Of a stretch of 64,000 bases of DNA, positions 43,929 through 52,482 are shown piece after piece. Position 1 is the first letter of the stretch, and each line of letters starts with the position of its first letter. The stretch comes from Paenibacillus_AA sp045062745 (GTDB lineage Bacteria; Bacillota; Bacilli; Paenibacillales; NBRC-103111). The notes beneath the pieces are model-generated. The model was given only the letters and a program-made list of their open reading frames with translations, was not told the origin of the DNA and did not search any database. The translations under genes and the position numbers were made by a program. The stretch covers positions 56,589-120,588 of the forward strand of contig NZ_JBJGED010000025.1 of the NCBI RefSeq assembly GCF_045062745.1, read 5' to 3'.

Positions 43929-46247
43929 ATGCTGCGACGACCGACCTTGTGGGAACGACTCTCTTTCAAAAAAAAGCTGATGCTCTTCTCGCTGTTGTTC
44001 AGTCTGATTCCTGTGCTGCTGCTAGGCTCCGCGGCCTCCTTCCTAGCCTCGACGAGCATTCAGTCTGAAGTGAACGCCAAGCATGAGCTTGCCCTTCGCC
44101 AAATCTCGGACCAGGTGGATTCCGTCCTGAAGCGGATGGAGTACTTGTCGATCCAGATTGCGAATGACGTGACGATCGAGAAGTCGGTTCGGCTGGGCAT
44201 TACGATGGATCAGCTGAACGCGCTGGAAGCTACTCTCGAGATGCTGGAGACGATCGCCAAATACCGGAGCTACTCGGATGTACTGTTCCATGTGTTCCTC
44301 GTGTACAACCGCTACGATATGGTCTATTCGAACCGGCTCGGGCTGTTGAAGCCGAATGAGTTTCCCTATGGAGGCTTGATGCAAGGAGGGAAGATTCAAT
44401 CGACGGGTGCGCGTATCCTTCCTCCGAATACGTATCCGAATCAACGCAACCTGCTGATCGTCCGACCGATCGGCCAATCGGGCACCGACGGCACGCTTGT
44501 GATGGAAGTCGACATGTCCAGCGTCTATACGATGCTGCGGGGCGTGGATCTGGGCAACGGCAGCAAGGTGCAGGTCGTGAACAGCGATGGCCGGATCGTC
44601 CTGAGTCAGAACGAGGCCGAGATCGGGACGCCGCTGCCGGTCACCCTGTCCAAGCGGCTGCAGACCGCCGGCTCGCCCTACACGACGACGCTGACACTGG
44701 ACGAAGAGTCCGTACACCTGTCATCGCACCGGTCTGCATTCAACGACTGGTCGTATTTGATCTTGACGCCTAGCGCCAACTTGACCGTGAAATCGCAGCA
44801 AATCCGCAATTTGACGTGGCTGCTGGCCGCTTGCGTCGCGCTGCTCTGGGCGATCATCGCCCTGTTCGCCTCGCACCGGCTGTACGTGCCGATCCAGACG
44901 CTGCTGAAGCGGCTGCCGATGCTTCAGAAGCCTACGGCGGGCGGCCTCGCCGAGCTCGATCAGTTCATGCAGCACATGCTCGAGGCGAATGACCGGCTCG
45001 CCGACGAGCTGAGGCAGAAGATGCCGGCGCTCCGCGAGAATTTGCTGCTGCAGCTGCTCCGCGGCGATGTGACCGAGGCGGAATTCGGGAACCAGAGCAA
45101 GCGGTACGGCCTCTCGCTGCCCGGTCCCGCATATACGGTGTGCGTGTTCGAGATCGATCATCTCGCCCATTACATGAAGCGCTCCGAGGACAAGGACCGT
45201 TCGCTCATGATGGTGTCGATGTCGCTGCTCATCGCCGAGCTCGGCGGCCAGTCGCCCGCGGTGAGTTCGTGCGTGACCGTGAATCCGCGGACGGGGCAGA
45301 CCGTCCTGCTCTTGTCGTCCGCCGAGCGCGACGAGTCCGGCATGCAGACGGCGAAGCATCTGTGCGGTCTGATCCGGCACCAGATCAAGGAGCTGTTCCC
45401 GTTCACCGTGACCGCGGTCGTGAGCCGCCCCTGCTACCAGCTGAGCGGCATCCGCGAGGCGTACCAGGAGGCGCTCGATCTGCTGCCTTACCGGCTGCTG
45501 CTTGGCCGCGACATTACCGTGACGTCAGCGGCGTCCGAGCAGCTGATCGCCGTCCATCAATCGACGCGAACGCTGGTGAAGCGTCAGAAGGCTATCGTGA
45601 AACTGCTCGCCGAAGGCAGCACCGACTCGGCGATCGCCGAGTTCCACGGCCTGCTGCAGGAGCTGCCGCAGATCGCCCCGGCAGCCAAATCCGTCCTCGG
45701 CCTGTTCACGAACCTGCTGGCCGAGATCGACCATGGCCTCGAGCCGCTCGGGCTAGACTTGTCCGATCTGCTCAGCCTGAAGGCGTACACCCGCATCAAC
45801 GAGGCGGAGTCGCTCGACGAAGTGCGGGACTGGTTCCTGAACGAGTTCTTCCCCGCGTTCCGCAACCGGTTCGAGTCGCTGCACGTCTCGCCTCAGACGA
45901 AGACCGTGCAGCAGGTGCTCGATTACATCCACGAGTCGGCCGAGCAGGAGCTGAGCCTGCAGGAGGCGGCCCGGATGTTCCGCCTCTCGCCGTCCCAGCT
46001 CAGCCGGATGTTCAAGGAGGCGATGGGCTTGAACTTCATCGACTACGTGATCGAGCACCGGATGTCGCGCGCGAAGGAATGGCTCGCGCATTCCGACATG
46101 CCGATCAAGGATATCGCCGAGCGGCTGCAGTATACGAACACGCAGAACTTCTCGCGTGCGTTCAAGCAGTGCACCGGCAAATCGCCGGGCCAGTACCGCG
46201 ATTGGTCCCGCGGGGCCATCGAGCCGGCGATGCATGATGCGCAGTAG
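43929..46247 (+). CDS. AraC-family regulator with transmembrane sensor domain
   Basis: The 772-residue regulator has a first helix (KKLMLFSLLFSLIPVLLLGSAASFLA, 14-39), an external Cache-like sensor (residues 40-290), a second helix (LTWLLAACVALLWAIIALFASHRLY, near 293-317), a cytoplasmic linker, and a C-terminal AraC domain: two helix-turn-helix units with LQEAARMFRLSPSQLSRMFKEAMGLNFIDYVIEHRMSRAKEWL and IKDIAERLQYTNTQNFSRAFKQCTGKSPGQYR. This layout is common next to LplABC importers in Paenibacillus. It probably senses an oligosaccharide and activates the downstream transport genes. ATG 43929 has AAAGGAG upstream. Confidence 0.93.
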   Translation: MLRRPTLWERLSFKKKLMLFSLLFSLIPVLLLGSAASFLASTSIQSEVNAKHELALRQISDQVDSVLKRMEYLSIQIANDVTIEKSVRLGITMDQLNALEATLEMLETIAKYRSYSDVLFHVFLVYNRYDMVYSNRLGLLKPNEFPYGGLMQGGKIQSTGARILPPNTYPNQRNLLIVRPIGQSGTDGTLVMEVDMSSVYTMLRGVDLGNGSKVQVVNSDGRIVLSQNEAEIGTPLPVTLSKRLQTAGSPYTTTLTLDEESVHLSSHRSAFNDWSYLILTPSANLTVKSQQIRNLTWLLAACVALLWAIIALFASHRLYVPIQTLLKRLPMLQKPTAGGLAELDQFMQHMLEANDRLADELRQKMPALRENLLLQLLRGDVTEAEFGNQSKRYGLSLPGPAYTVCVFEIDHLAHYMKRSEDKDRSLMMVSMSLLIAELGGQSPAVSSCVTVNPRTGQTVLLLSSAERDESGMQTAKHLCGLIRHQIKELFPFTVTAVVSRPCYQLSGIREAYQEALDLLPYRLLLGRDITVTSAASEQLIAVHQSTRTLVKRQKAIVKLLAEGSTDSAIAEFHGLLQELPQIAPAAKSVLGLFTNLLAEIDHGLEPLGLDLSDLLSLKAYTRINEAESLDEVRDWFLNEFFPAFRNRFESLHVSPQTKTVQQVLDYIHESAEQELSLQEAARMFRLSPSQLSRMFKEAMGLNFIDYVIEHRMSRAKEWLAHSDMPIKDIAERLQYTNTQNFSRAFKQCTGKSPGQYRDWSRGAIEPAMHDAQ

Positions 46248-46296
46248 CGGGGGCGCGGCGCTGCTGGGAGTGCGTAGGCCCGGCCGACTTGGGGTC

Positions 46297-46575
46297 GGGC
46301 TTAATCCCGCCATCTGCCTCGGTTCCGACCAGTAGCACGACTTTTCCGGCTTAATCCCGCCTTCGGTCTTGCTTCCCTACCAGTAACCCCGGTTTTCCGG
46401 CTTATTCCCGCAACCGTCCCGCTTCCCGGCCAGTAACACGATTTTTCCGCCTTATTCCAGCCGTCCGCCTCGTTTCCGATCAGTAACACGATTTTTCCGC
46501 CTTATTCTCGCCAACCACCTCTCTTCCCGGCCAGTAACACGATTTTTTCGCCTTATTCCCGCCACCCAGTTTCTG
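46297..46575. repeat. 51-nt tandem repeat array, variant B
   Basis: The motif CAGTAACACGATTTTTCCGC recurs at 46330, 46381, 46431, 46481 and 46532 (spacings 51, 50, 50, 51), each time followed by CTTATTCCCGCC and a C/T-rich tract. A partial unit precedes the first. Variant B aligns with variant A: the ATTTTTC core lies 13 nt after the TTCCC of the previous tract in both. The array joins directly to variant A at about 46576. Confidence 0.88.
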
Positions 46576-46830
46576 CGCTCCAAAGTGATTTTTCTACTTT
46601 ACATCACCGCCATCGGCCTTTCCCCGCGCTCCAAGGTAATTTTTCTACTCTACAGCACCTCCACCGCCCAACTTCCATGCTCCAAAGTAATTTTTCTACT
46701 TTACAGCATCGCCAGCCGCCTCTTCCCACGCTCCAAAGTAATTTTTCTACTCTGCAGCACGGCCACCGCCTAACTTCCACGCTCCAAAGGAACTTTTTTA
46801 CTCTATAGCACCGCCATCCGCCTCACCCCC
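46576..46830. repeat. 51-nt tandem repeat array, variant A (second locus)
   Basis: Units begin at 46576, 46627, 46678, 46729 and 46780 (spacing 51 each). They share CGCTCCAAAGTAATTTTTC, TACTCTACAGCA and the C/T-rich end with the array at 26110-26320. The last unit is degenerate (AAGGAACTTTTTTACTC). It lies in a gene-free stretch of about 745 nt between the AraC regulator and the LplB gene. The plus strand carries TTTTTC in both loci, although flanking genes run in opposite directions. Confidence 0.9.
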
Positions 46831-46993
46831 AACTCGCGCAAATACGCGTAAAATCAACGTTTCTCCCCCTTGTATCCGTATTTGCCGAGGAAGATCATCG
46901 TTTGCAGACCCACCCGGAAAAATGGATTGTTTACCCGGAAAACCCGCTCCCTATATGATTACGGTACACCAAACCACAGAGGGGGCCCCTATA

Positions 46994-48031
46994 ATGACAC
47001 CGCTTACACATTCAGCGCATACAAACGCCAGCGGCTCGTCTGCGGCGAAGCATCCGGCCGAGCAACACCCGCACCCCGCGCAGACGCTCGGGCAGCCGCA
47101 ATCGCACAAGCCGCTGCGGCCCCGCAGCCAGTCAATCGGCCGCAAGCTGTGGAACAGCCGGTACATGTACGCCTTCGTCCTGCCGGGCACGATCTTCTTC
47201 ATCCTGTACAAATATATCCCGCTGCTCGGCTCGGTCATCGCGTTCCAAGACTACAGCCCGTTCCAGGGCTTCCTGCACAGCGATTGGATCGGGTTCGCGC
47301 ATTTCCGCCGCATCTTCGAAAACCCGGAAGTCGTGCAGGTGCTGATCAACACGCTCACGCTTTCCTTGCTGCAGATCGCGTTCGCTTTCCCGGTGCCGAT
47401 CGTCCTCGCGCTTCTGCTCAATGAGGTGCGCAGCGAATGGTTCAAACGCGTCCTGCAATCGTTCATCTACCTCCCGCACTTCCTGTCGTGGGTCGTCGTC
47501 ATCGGGATCGTGACGATCTTCCTGCGCAGCGACGGGGTCGTGAACGCCTTCACCGCCCAGGTATTCGGCTGGGAGTCGGTCCAGTTCCTCCAGCTGCCCT
47601 GGCTGTTCAAGCCGCTGCTCGTGCTGGAGATCATCTGGAAGGAGTCCGGCTGGGGCACGATCGTCTTCCTCGCCGCGCTGGCGGGCGTGAACCCGGAGCT
47701 GTATGAAGCCGCCATCGTCGACGGCGCGGGCCGCTGGCGCCGCGTCTGGCACATCACGCTGCCGGCCATCCGCAGCACGATCGTTATCCTGCTCATCCTG
47801 CGCCTGGGAACGGTGCTCGACAACGGCTTCGAGCAAATCTTCCTTATGCTGAACCCGTACGTCGAAGAAGTCGGCAACGTGCTGGACACGTACGTGTACT
47901 ACAAGGGCATCCTGCAGTCGGACTTCAGCTTCGCCACCGCGGTCGGCCTGTTCAAGTCGGTTGTCGGGCTCGTGCTCGTCGTCACCGCGAACCGGCTCGC
48001 CAAGCGTTTCGGCGAAGAAGGCATCTACTAA
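46994..48031 (+). CDS. LplB-type sugar ABC transporter permease
   Basis: The 345-residue permease has a Pro/His-rich N-terminal stretch, then six helices starting MYAFVLPGTIFFILYKYIPLLGSVIAFQDYSPFQGF. The ABC coupling loop (EAA motif) is ELYEAAIVDGAGRWRRVWHITLPAIRSTIVIL near 240-270. It is one half of a CUT1-type oligosaccharide importer. ATG 46994 has AGGGGG upstream. The gene overlaps none; the second permease follows after 31 nt. No ATPase gene is encoded nearby, as usual for systems that share MsmK-type ATPases. Confidence 0.93.
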   Translation: MTPLTHSAHTNASGSSAAKHPAEQHPHPAQTLGQPQSHKPLRPRSQSIGRKLWNSRYMYAFVLPGTIFFILYKYIPLLGSVIAFQDYSPFQGFLHSDWIGFAHFRRIFENPEVVQVLINTLTLSLLQIAFAFPVPIVLALLLNEVRSEWFKRVLQSFIYLPHFLSWVVVIGIVTIFLRSDGVVNAFTAQVFGWESVQFLQLPWLFKPLLVLEIIWKESGWGTIVFLAALAGVNPELYEAAIVDGAGRWRRVWHITLPAIRSTIVILLILRLGTVLDNGFEQIFLMLNPYVEEVGNVLDTYVYYKGILQSDFSFATAVGLFKSVVGLVLVVTANRLAKRFGEEGIY

Positions 48032-48062
48032 CAATACCCCACGCGGAATGGAGGCCAACCCG

Positions 48063-48935
48063 ATGCTGCACAGAACTTGGCTCGACCGGCTGGCGGACGG
48101 CATCATCATCCTGGTGCTCGCCCTGTTCGCCATCGCCATGTTTATCCCGTTCCTGTACATTTTCTCGGTGTCGTTCACATCGATGGAAGAATACCTGCGC
48201 CGCACGTTCATCCTATGGCCGGAGCGGTGGGTCACGAGCGCCTACTCCTACATTCTCGCGAACAACAAGTTCGTCAAATCCGTCGGCGTCACCGCCTACA
48301 TCACCGTCCTCGGCACCTTGCTGAACCTGGCGTTCACATCTACGATGGCGTATGGGCTGTCGCGACGATTTTATGGACAAAAGCTGTTCTTGTTCATGGT
48401 ACTCTTCACGTTCCTGTTCAGCGCGGGCATCATCCCGACGTACCTGATCGTGAAAGCGACCGGCCTGCTCAACACCGTATGGGCGCTCATCATTCCGGTG
48501 CTCATCAGCCCTTGGAACCTGATCGTGTTCTCGCAGTTTTTCAAAAGCATTCCGGAGGAGCTGAACGAAGCCGCCCTCATCGACGGCGCGAATCCGTTCA
48601 CGGTGTTCTGGCGCATCATCCTGCCGCTCTCCAAGCCGGCGCTCGCCACCTTCGGCCTGTTCTACGCCGTATCGCACTGGAACGCCTACTTTTCCGGCAT
48701 CCTGTACCTTAGCAACCCGAAGCTGTGGCCGATCCAAGTGCTGCTGCGCCAAATTGTCGTCGTGAATGACACGAGCTCCCTCAGCGTGACCGAGCAAGTG
48801 CTGACCGACCCGCCCCCGGCCGAAACGATCCAGATGGCCGCGATTCTGCTGGCGACCGTCCCGATCTTGATCGTATATCCGTTTCTGCAAAAACATTTCG
48901 CCAAGGGGGTGATGATCGGTTCCGTAAAAGGGTGA
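48063..48935 (+). CDS. LplC-type sugar ABC transporter permease
   Basis: The 290-residue CUT1 permease has six helices (IIILVLALFAIAMFIPFLYIFSVSF; VTAYITVLGTLLNLAFTSTMAYGL; FLFMVLFTFLFSAGIIPTYLIV; and others) and the EAA loop ELNEAALIDGANPFTVFWRIILPLSKPALATFG. The start is ATG 48063 (MLHRTWLDRLADG), eight bases after GGAGG; an ATG 15 nt upstream lies in the ribosome-site region. It pairs with the permease just upstream and the binding protein just downstream. Confidence 0.93.
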   Translation: MLHRTWLDRLADGIIILVLALFAIAMFIPFLYIFSVSFTSMEEYLRRTFILWPERWVTSAYSYILANNKFVKSVGVTAYITVLGTLLNLAFTSTMAYGLSRRFYGQKLFLFMVLFTFLFSAGIIPTYLIVKATGLLNTVWALIIPVLISPWNLIVFSQFFKSIPEELNEAALIDGANPFTVFWRIILPLSKPALATFGLFYAVSHWNAYFSGILYLSNPKLWPIQVLLRQIVVVNDTSSLSVTEQVLTDPPPAETIQMAAILLATVPILIVYPFLQKHFAKGVMIGSVKG

Positions 48936-49039
48936 CCGCCGCCGAACGTTTATGGTACAACGAATGGCATCAAGGGGGCCCGTTTCGCGGCAAACGGGGA
49001 CTGTTAGATCTGCCCAAAACCATTGGAGGTGCGAAACGA

Positions 49040-50638
49040 ATGAAGAAAAGCTTGAAGACGATCCATGTAGCTCTGGCAATAGCGCTCACGGGCGCGATCA
49101 TCGCGGCCTGCTCGAAGGACGGCTCTACCCCGACCGACACCGGCAAACCGAAAGCGAGCGAACCCGGGACCAAGACCGAGAACAAAGCGTACGACATCAG
49201 CTTCCTGAACTTCGCTTACACCATTTTTCCCGATCCGAACGGCAAGGGCGTCGAAGCGATCAAGCAAAAGTTCAACGCCAACATCAAATCGCAATTCATC
49301 CTGCAGTCCGACTATAACGAAAAGCTCAACGTCATCATGGCGTCCGGCGATATGCCCGACGTCGTGGCGATCAAGGATATGGACTCGAACTATTTCAAAT
49401 GGGCGAAGCAAGGCGCGTTCCTGCCGCTCGACGATTACCTGAACCAATACGAATCGTTCAAGCTCGTGCCGAAGGCGATTTACGACCAGTTCCGCGTGAA
49501 CGGCAAAATCTACAGCATCCCGATGTACGCCCCGACCTACACGTTCTCGGGCACGATCCGCCAAGACTGGCTTGACAAGCTTGGGCTCAAAATGCCGACG
49601 AACTACAAGGAGCTGCTCGAGGTCGCCATCGCTTTCACGAAGAATGATCCGGACGGCAACGGCAAAAACGACACGTACGGCTTCACGCTTGGCGAGAACA
49701 TTTCCCCTTCGCACAACATGGGCGCCTGGTGGTCGACGAACTGGTACCACAAGGACTCGGCGGGCAACTACATCCCCGGCTTGATCGGCCCGGGCCGCAA
49801 GGAAGTGATCGAGACGCTGGCGAATGCGTACAAAGAAGGCGCGGTGACGAAGGACTTCGCCGTGCTGAACTGGGCGCAGACGAACAAGGAGTTCTACTCC
49901 GGGAAGTCCGGCATCTTCATCGGCACGCCGACCGGGATGGTGGAGGAATATTACACCGGGCTGCTGAAGGTCAATCCGACGGCGAAGGTCGCCCCGATCC
50001 CGTTCTTCATCCAGCCGGACGGCAAGCAGGGCAATCCGAACGGCCGCGGTTTCTTCGGCCTGTCGACGCTGTCGGCGAAGCTGAAGAGCGAGCCGGACAA
50101 GGTGAAGCGCATCCTCGACATCATGGACTACGGCCGGAAGTTCATTCCGCTCAAGGACCGCAACCCGCAGAACGAGCAATACAACTGGATTATGGGCGGC
50201 GTCGGCGTCGGCTACGATATGGTGAACGGCTCCGCGGTGCCTAAGGCCGGGCAGGAATCGAGCACGCCGATCCAATACATGCTGCAGCGGCATGAGTTCT
50301 GGAAGCCATGGGCGCCGAGCAACGAAGCGAACGAGTTCTCCAAGGCTTCCTACACGTCGCCGGAGATGCAGGCGTTCATCGCCACGATCGAGGACATGGA
50401 GAAGAAGTACAACAAGGATCCGTTCAACGATCCTTCGTTCACGGTCATCTCGGAGACCCAGGCGCAGAAGGGTGCGGAGCTGGACAAATACCTCATCGGC
50501 GAGCAGACGAAAATGATCTCCGGCCAACGGCCGATCTCGGACTGGGATAAGATGGTGCAGGAATGGAAGGATCGCGGCGGCGCGCAAATCATCAAGGAGA
50601 TTAACGACGGCCTGAAGGCGAACGGTACGGTGAAATAA
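49040..50638 (+). CDS. Sugar ABC transporter substrate-binding lipoprotein (LplA-type)
   Basis: The 532-residue lipoprotein has a signal peptide ending in GAIIAACSKDGS and the large LplA-type family 1 binding fold: AYDISFLNFAYTIFPDPNGKGVEAIKQKFNANIKSQF, VIMASGDMPDVVAIKDMDSNYFKWAKQGAFLPLDDYLNQY and a DPDGNGKNDTYGFTLG motif typical of the family. It captures an oligosaccharide for the two upstream permeases. ATG 49040 has TTGGAGGTG upstream. The end is 4 nt before the next gene. Confidence 0.93.
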   Translation: MKKSLKTIHVALAIALTGAIIAACSKDGSTPTDTGKPKASEPGTKTENKAYDISFLNFAYTIFPDPNGKGVEAIKQKFNANIKSQFILQSDYNEKLNVIMASGDMPDVVAIKDMDSNYFKWAKQGAFLPLDDYLNQYESFKLVPKAIYDQFRVNGKIYSIPMYAPTYTFSGTIRQDWLDKLGLKMPTNYKELLEVAIAFTKNDPDGNGKNDTYGFTLGENISPSHNMGAWWSTNWYHKDSAGNYIPGLIGPGRKEVIETLANAYKEGAVTKDFAVLNWAQTNKEFYSGKSGIFIGTPTGMVEEYYTGLLKVNPTAKVAPIPFFIQPDGKQGNPNGRGFFGLSTLSAKLKSEPDKVKRILDIMDYGRKFIPLKDRNPQNEQYNWIMGGVGVGYDMVNGSAVPKAGQESSTPIQYMLQRHEFWKPWAPSNEANEFSKASYTSPEMQAFIATIEDMEKKYNKDPFNDPSFTVISETQAQKGAELDKYLIGEQTKMISGQRPISDWDKMVQEWKDRGGAQIIKEINDGLKANGTVK

Positions 50639-50642
50639 GACG

Positions 50643-52415
50643 ATGGCGGCGATCAATCATTCCCAGCCCGTTACGGCGACGGACCGAATCCGCTCCATTC
50701 TCGCCGACTACGTCCCGGTCGCGGCCGGATGGCTGTCCGAGGAGGGCGGCTCGTTCCGCGACCCTTACGAGACGGAGTACAGCGAGAACTACGCGCCGGC
50801 CAATGCCGCCGTGCTGTTCGCCGCGGTGTATCGGACTACGGAGGACGCTAGCGTCCTCCGGCTTTTTCATACGGCGGTGCGGCGCTCGGTGGAGCTGCTC
50901 GGGGACAAAGCGGGCGTCGCCCCGTTCTGCCGTGTGTTCTTGATCCACTACAGCCTGATGGCGATGCTGCTGCTCGAGGACGAGGAGCGCGAAGAAGCCG
51001 TACGGCGGTACGGGCCGTTCCTGGCCGGCTATGAAGACGACTGTGCGATCGTGAATACGAACTGCGCCGCCCTGCAGTGGGGCACGGAGCTGTTCCTCGA
51101 TACGCTCGGGATTCGGGAGGCGTCTCTCCCCCATCTCAGCCGCAGGCTGGCGTTTATCGAACAGGCTCAGCTCGAGTCCGGCTTCATCAATGACGAAGTG
51201 AACGAGCGGGAGGTGCTGGACGGCATGCCGATCCCGTATCATGCGTTCACGCTGTTCCTGTTGGCCGGCCCGTTCGCCTTGCTGCCGGACTGGAAGAGCC
51301 GGCACGAGCGAGAGCGCGTCGCGGCCGAGCTGCTCATGTCCCGCGGCCTCGACTGGCTCGAGCAGGCGATCTCGGCCGACGGCACGTTCGCGATGGTCGA
51401 ACGCAGCAGCCATCAGACGTTCACATGGGGGGCGTTCGTCGCGCTATATGCCGGTTCCGGGCTGGAAGATGAAGGCCTGCTGGACCGGGCAGTCGCGGCT
51501 TGGCTGCCCTACCGGCATGCCGACGGTACTTACGGCTGCACGCCCAACGTGCTGCCCCATTCGCTGCGGACCGGGTACGAGAGCTACACGCATCTGAACA
51601 TGTACAACCTGCTCGGGCTCACCGGTCTGGCTGTGGCGGCGCGGCTGTTGGAGCGCGGGCTCCGCTTCCGCACGGCGCATGAGCTGCCCGCCGCGAACCG
51701 CTATGTCGACGCCGCCAGCGGGTACGCCTTCTACCGGCGCGGCGACGCCTTCTTCGCCTGCACGCTGCGGATGCACAATCGGCGCTACACCCCTGCCCTG
51801 CAGGGGTTCCAGTTCCGATTGGGCGGACGCGCGCTGCCCCTGGCCGAGCCGCGCCTGCCGGGCGGCGCGGCGGATAGTGCCAGACGCCTCGACGAGGGCG
51901 TCTGGGAAGGGTACTTGCTCCGCCGGGCGGACGGCGGAGCGGCGTATCCCGACACGACGCGGAACGCGGCCGTGTCGGCGACGGAGGACGAGGACGGGTT
52001 CACCCTCGTCCTCGAGGACGCGCACGTCCGCTGCACGAAGGCGATCCGCCTGCTCGCGGACGGCTTCGCCTGGGACTATCGGCTGGAGCTGCTGCAGCCG
52101 ATCGTCTCGTGCGAGCACGTGCTGCCGCTCGTCGTGCACGACGGCCGGCACGCCCTGCACGTGCGCGAAGACAGCCCGCAGCGGCTGACGCTCGCCTGGG
52201 CGGGCGACCGCTACGCGCTCGAGTGCGATGCCGCCGTCCGCATGGGCATGCGGCTCGAGCGCTCGCTCCTGTCGCCCTCCGGCGTCGCCGCGCAGCTGCG
52301 CATCGAGCTCACCGTGCCGTCGGAGGCGGCCGGGGCTGTATGCGACGGCTCGTCCGGCGGCAACGAGCCGCTCGCCGTCATCGCCTGGCGCACGACGCTG
52401 CGCAGGCTACCTTAA
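50643..52415 (+). CDS. Large predicted carbohydrate-related enzyme, family not recognised
   Basis: The 590-residue protein has no signal peptide. Residues 1-330 are helix-rich with repeated W/Y/H motifs (APANAAVLFAAVYRTT; DCAIVNTNCAALQWGTELFLDTLG; ERSSHQTFTWGAFVALYAGSGL; GYESYTHLNMYNLLGLTGLAV), like an alpha/alpha barrel. Residues 370-590 are strand-rich (ACTLRMHNRRYTPALQGFQFRLGG; VRCTKAIRLLADGFAWDYRLELLQPIVSCEHVLPLVVHDG), like a beta-sandwich. Heparinase II/III-type and related polysaccharide lyases have this two-part plan, but I cannot place the family. It is translated right after the binding protein, so it likely acts on the imported sugar inside the cell. Confidence 0.8.
   Translation: MAAINHSQPVTATDRIRSILADYVPVAAGWLSEEGGSFRDPYETEYSENYAPANAAVLFAAVYRTTEDASVLRLFHTAVRRSVELLGDKAGVAPFCRVFLIHYSLMAMLLLEDEEREEAVRRYGPFLAGYEDDCAIVNTNCAALQWGTELFLDTLGIREASLPHLSRRLAFIEQAQLESGFINDEVNEREVLDGMPIPYHAFTLFLLAGPFALLPDWKSRHERERVAAELLMSRGLDWLEQAISADGTFAMVERSSHQTFTWGAFVALYAGSGLEDEGLLDRAVAAWLPYRHADGTYGCTPNVLPHSLRTGYESYTHLNMYNLLGLTGLAVAARLLERGLRFRTAHELPAANRYVDAASGYAFYRRGDAFFACTLRMHNRRYTPALQGFQFRLGGRALPLAEPRLPGGAADSARRLDEGVWEGYLLRRADGGAAYPDTTRNAAVSATEDEDGFTLVLEDAHVRCTKAIRLLADGFAWDYRLELLQPIVSCEHVLPLVVHDGRHALHVREDSPQRLTLAWAGDRYALECDAAVRMGMRLERSLLSPSGVAAQLRIELTVPSEAAGAVCDGSSGGNEPLAVIAWRTTLRRLP
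50839..50866 (+). other. Terminator-like perfect palindrome inside coding sequence
   Basis: CGGAGGACGCT (50839-50849) is followed immediately by its exact complement (50850-50860), a 22-nt palindrome, then GGCTTTTTCAT. The G+C-rich arms and T-run look like an intrinsic terminator about 200 nt into the gene. It codes for part of TTEDASVLRLFHT in frame, so it could attenuate expression of the enzyme relative to the transporter. Confidence 0.55.
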
Positions 52416-52430
52416 TACCCGCCCGCACAA

Positions 52431-52478
52431 AAAGCCGGCTTGTCGACAGAGCGGTTCTGTTCGACAAGCCGGCTTTTT
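52431..52478. terminator. Bidirectional intrinsic terminator
   Basis: AAAGCCGGCTTGTCGA pairs with TCGACAAGCCGGCTTT (16 bp), with T- and A-runs on either side. It separates the importer operon from the convergent beta-helix gene. Confidence 0.9.
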
Positions 52479-52482
52479 GGCA

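Noticed and set aside
46585..46773. Open frame of 17-residue repeats across the 51-nt array
   Set aside because: 51 is a multiple of 3, so frames stay open on both strands. There is no ribosome site and the repeats vary at all codon positions, so this is not treated as a gene.
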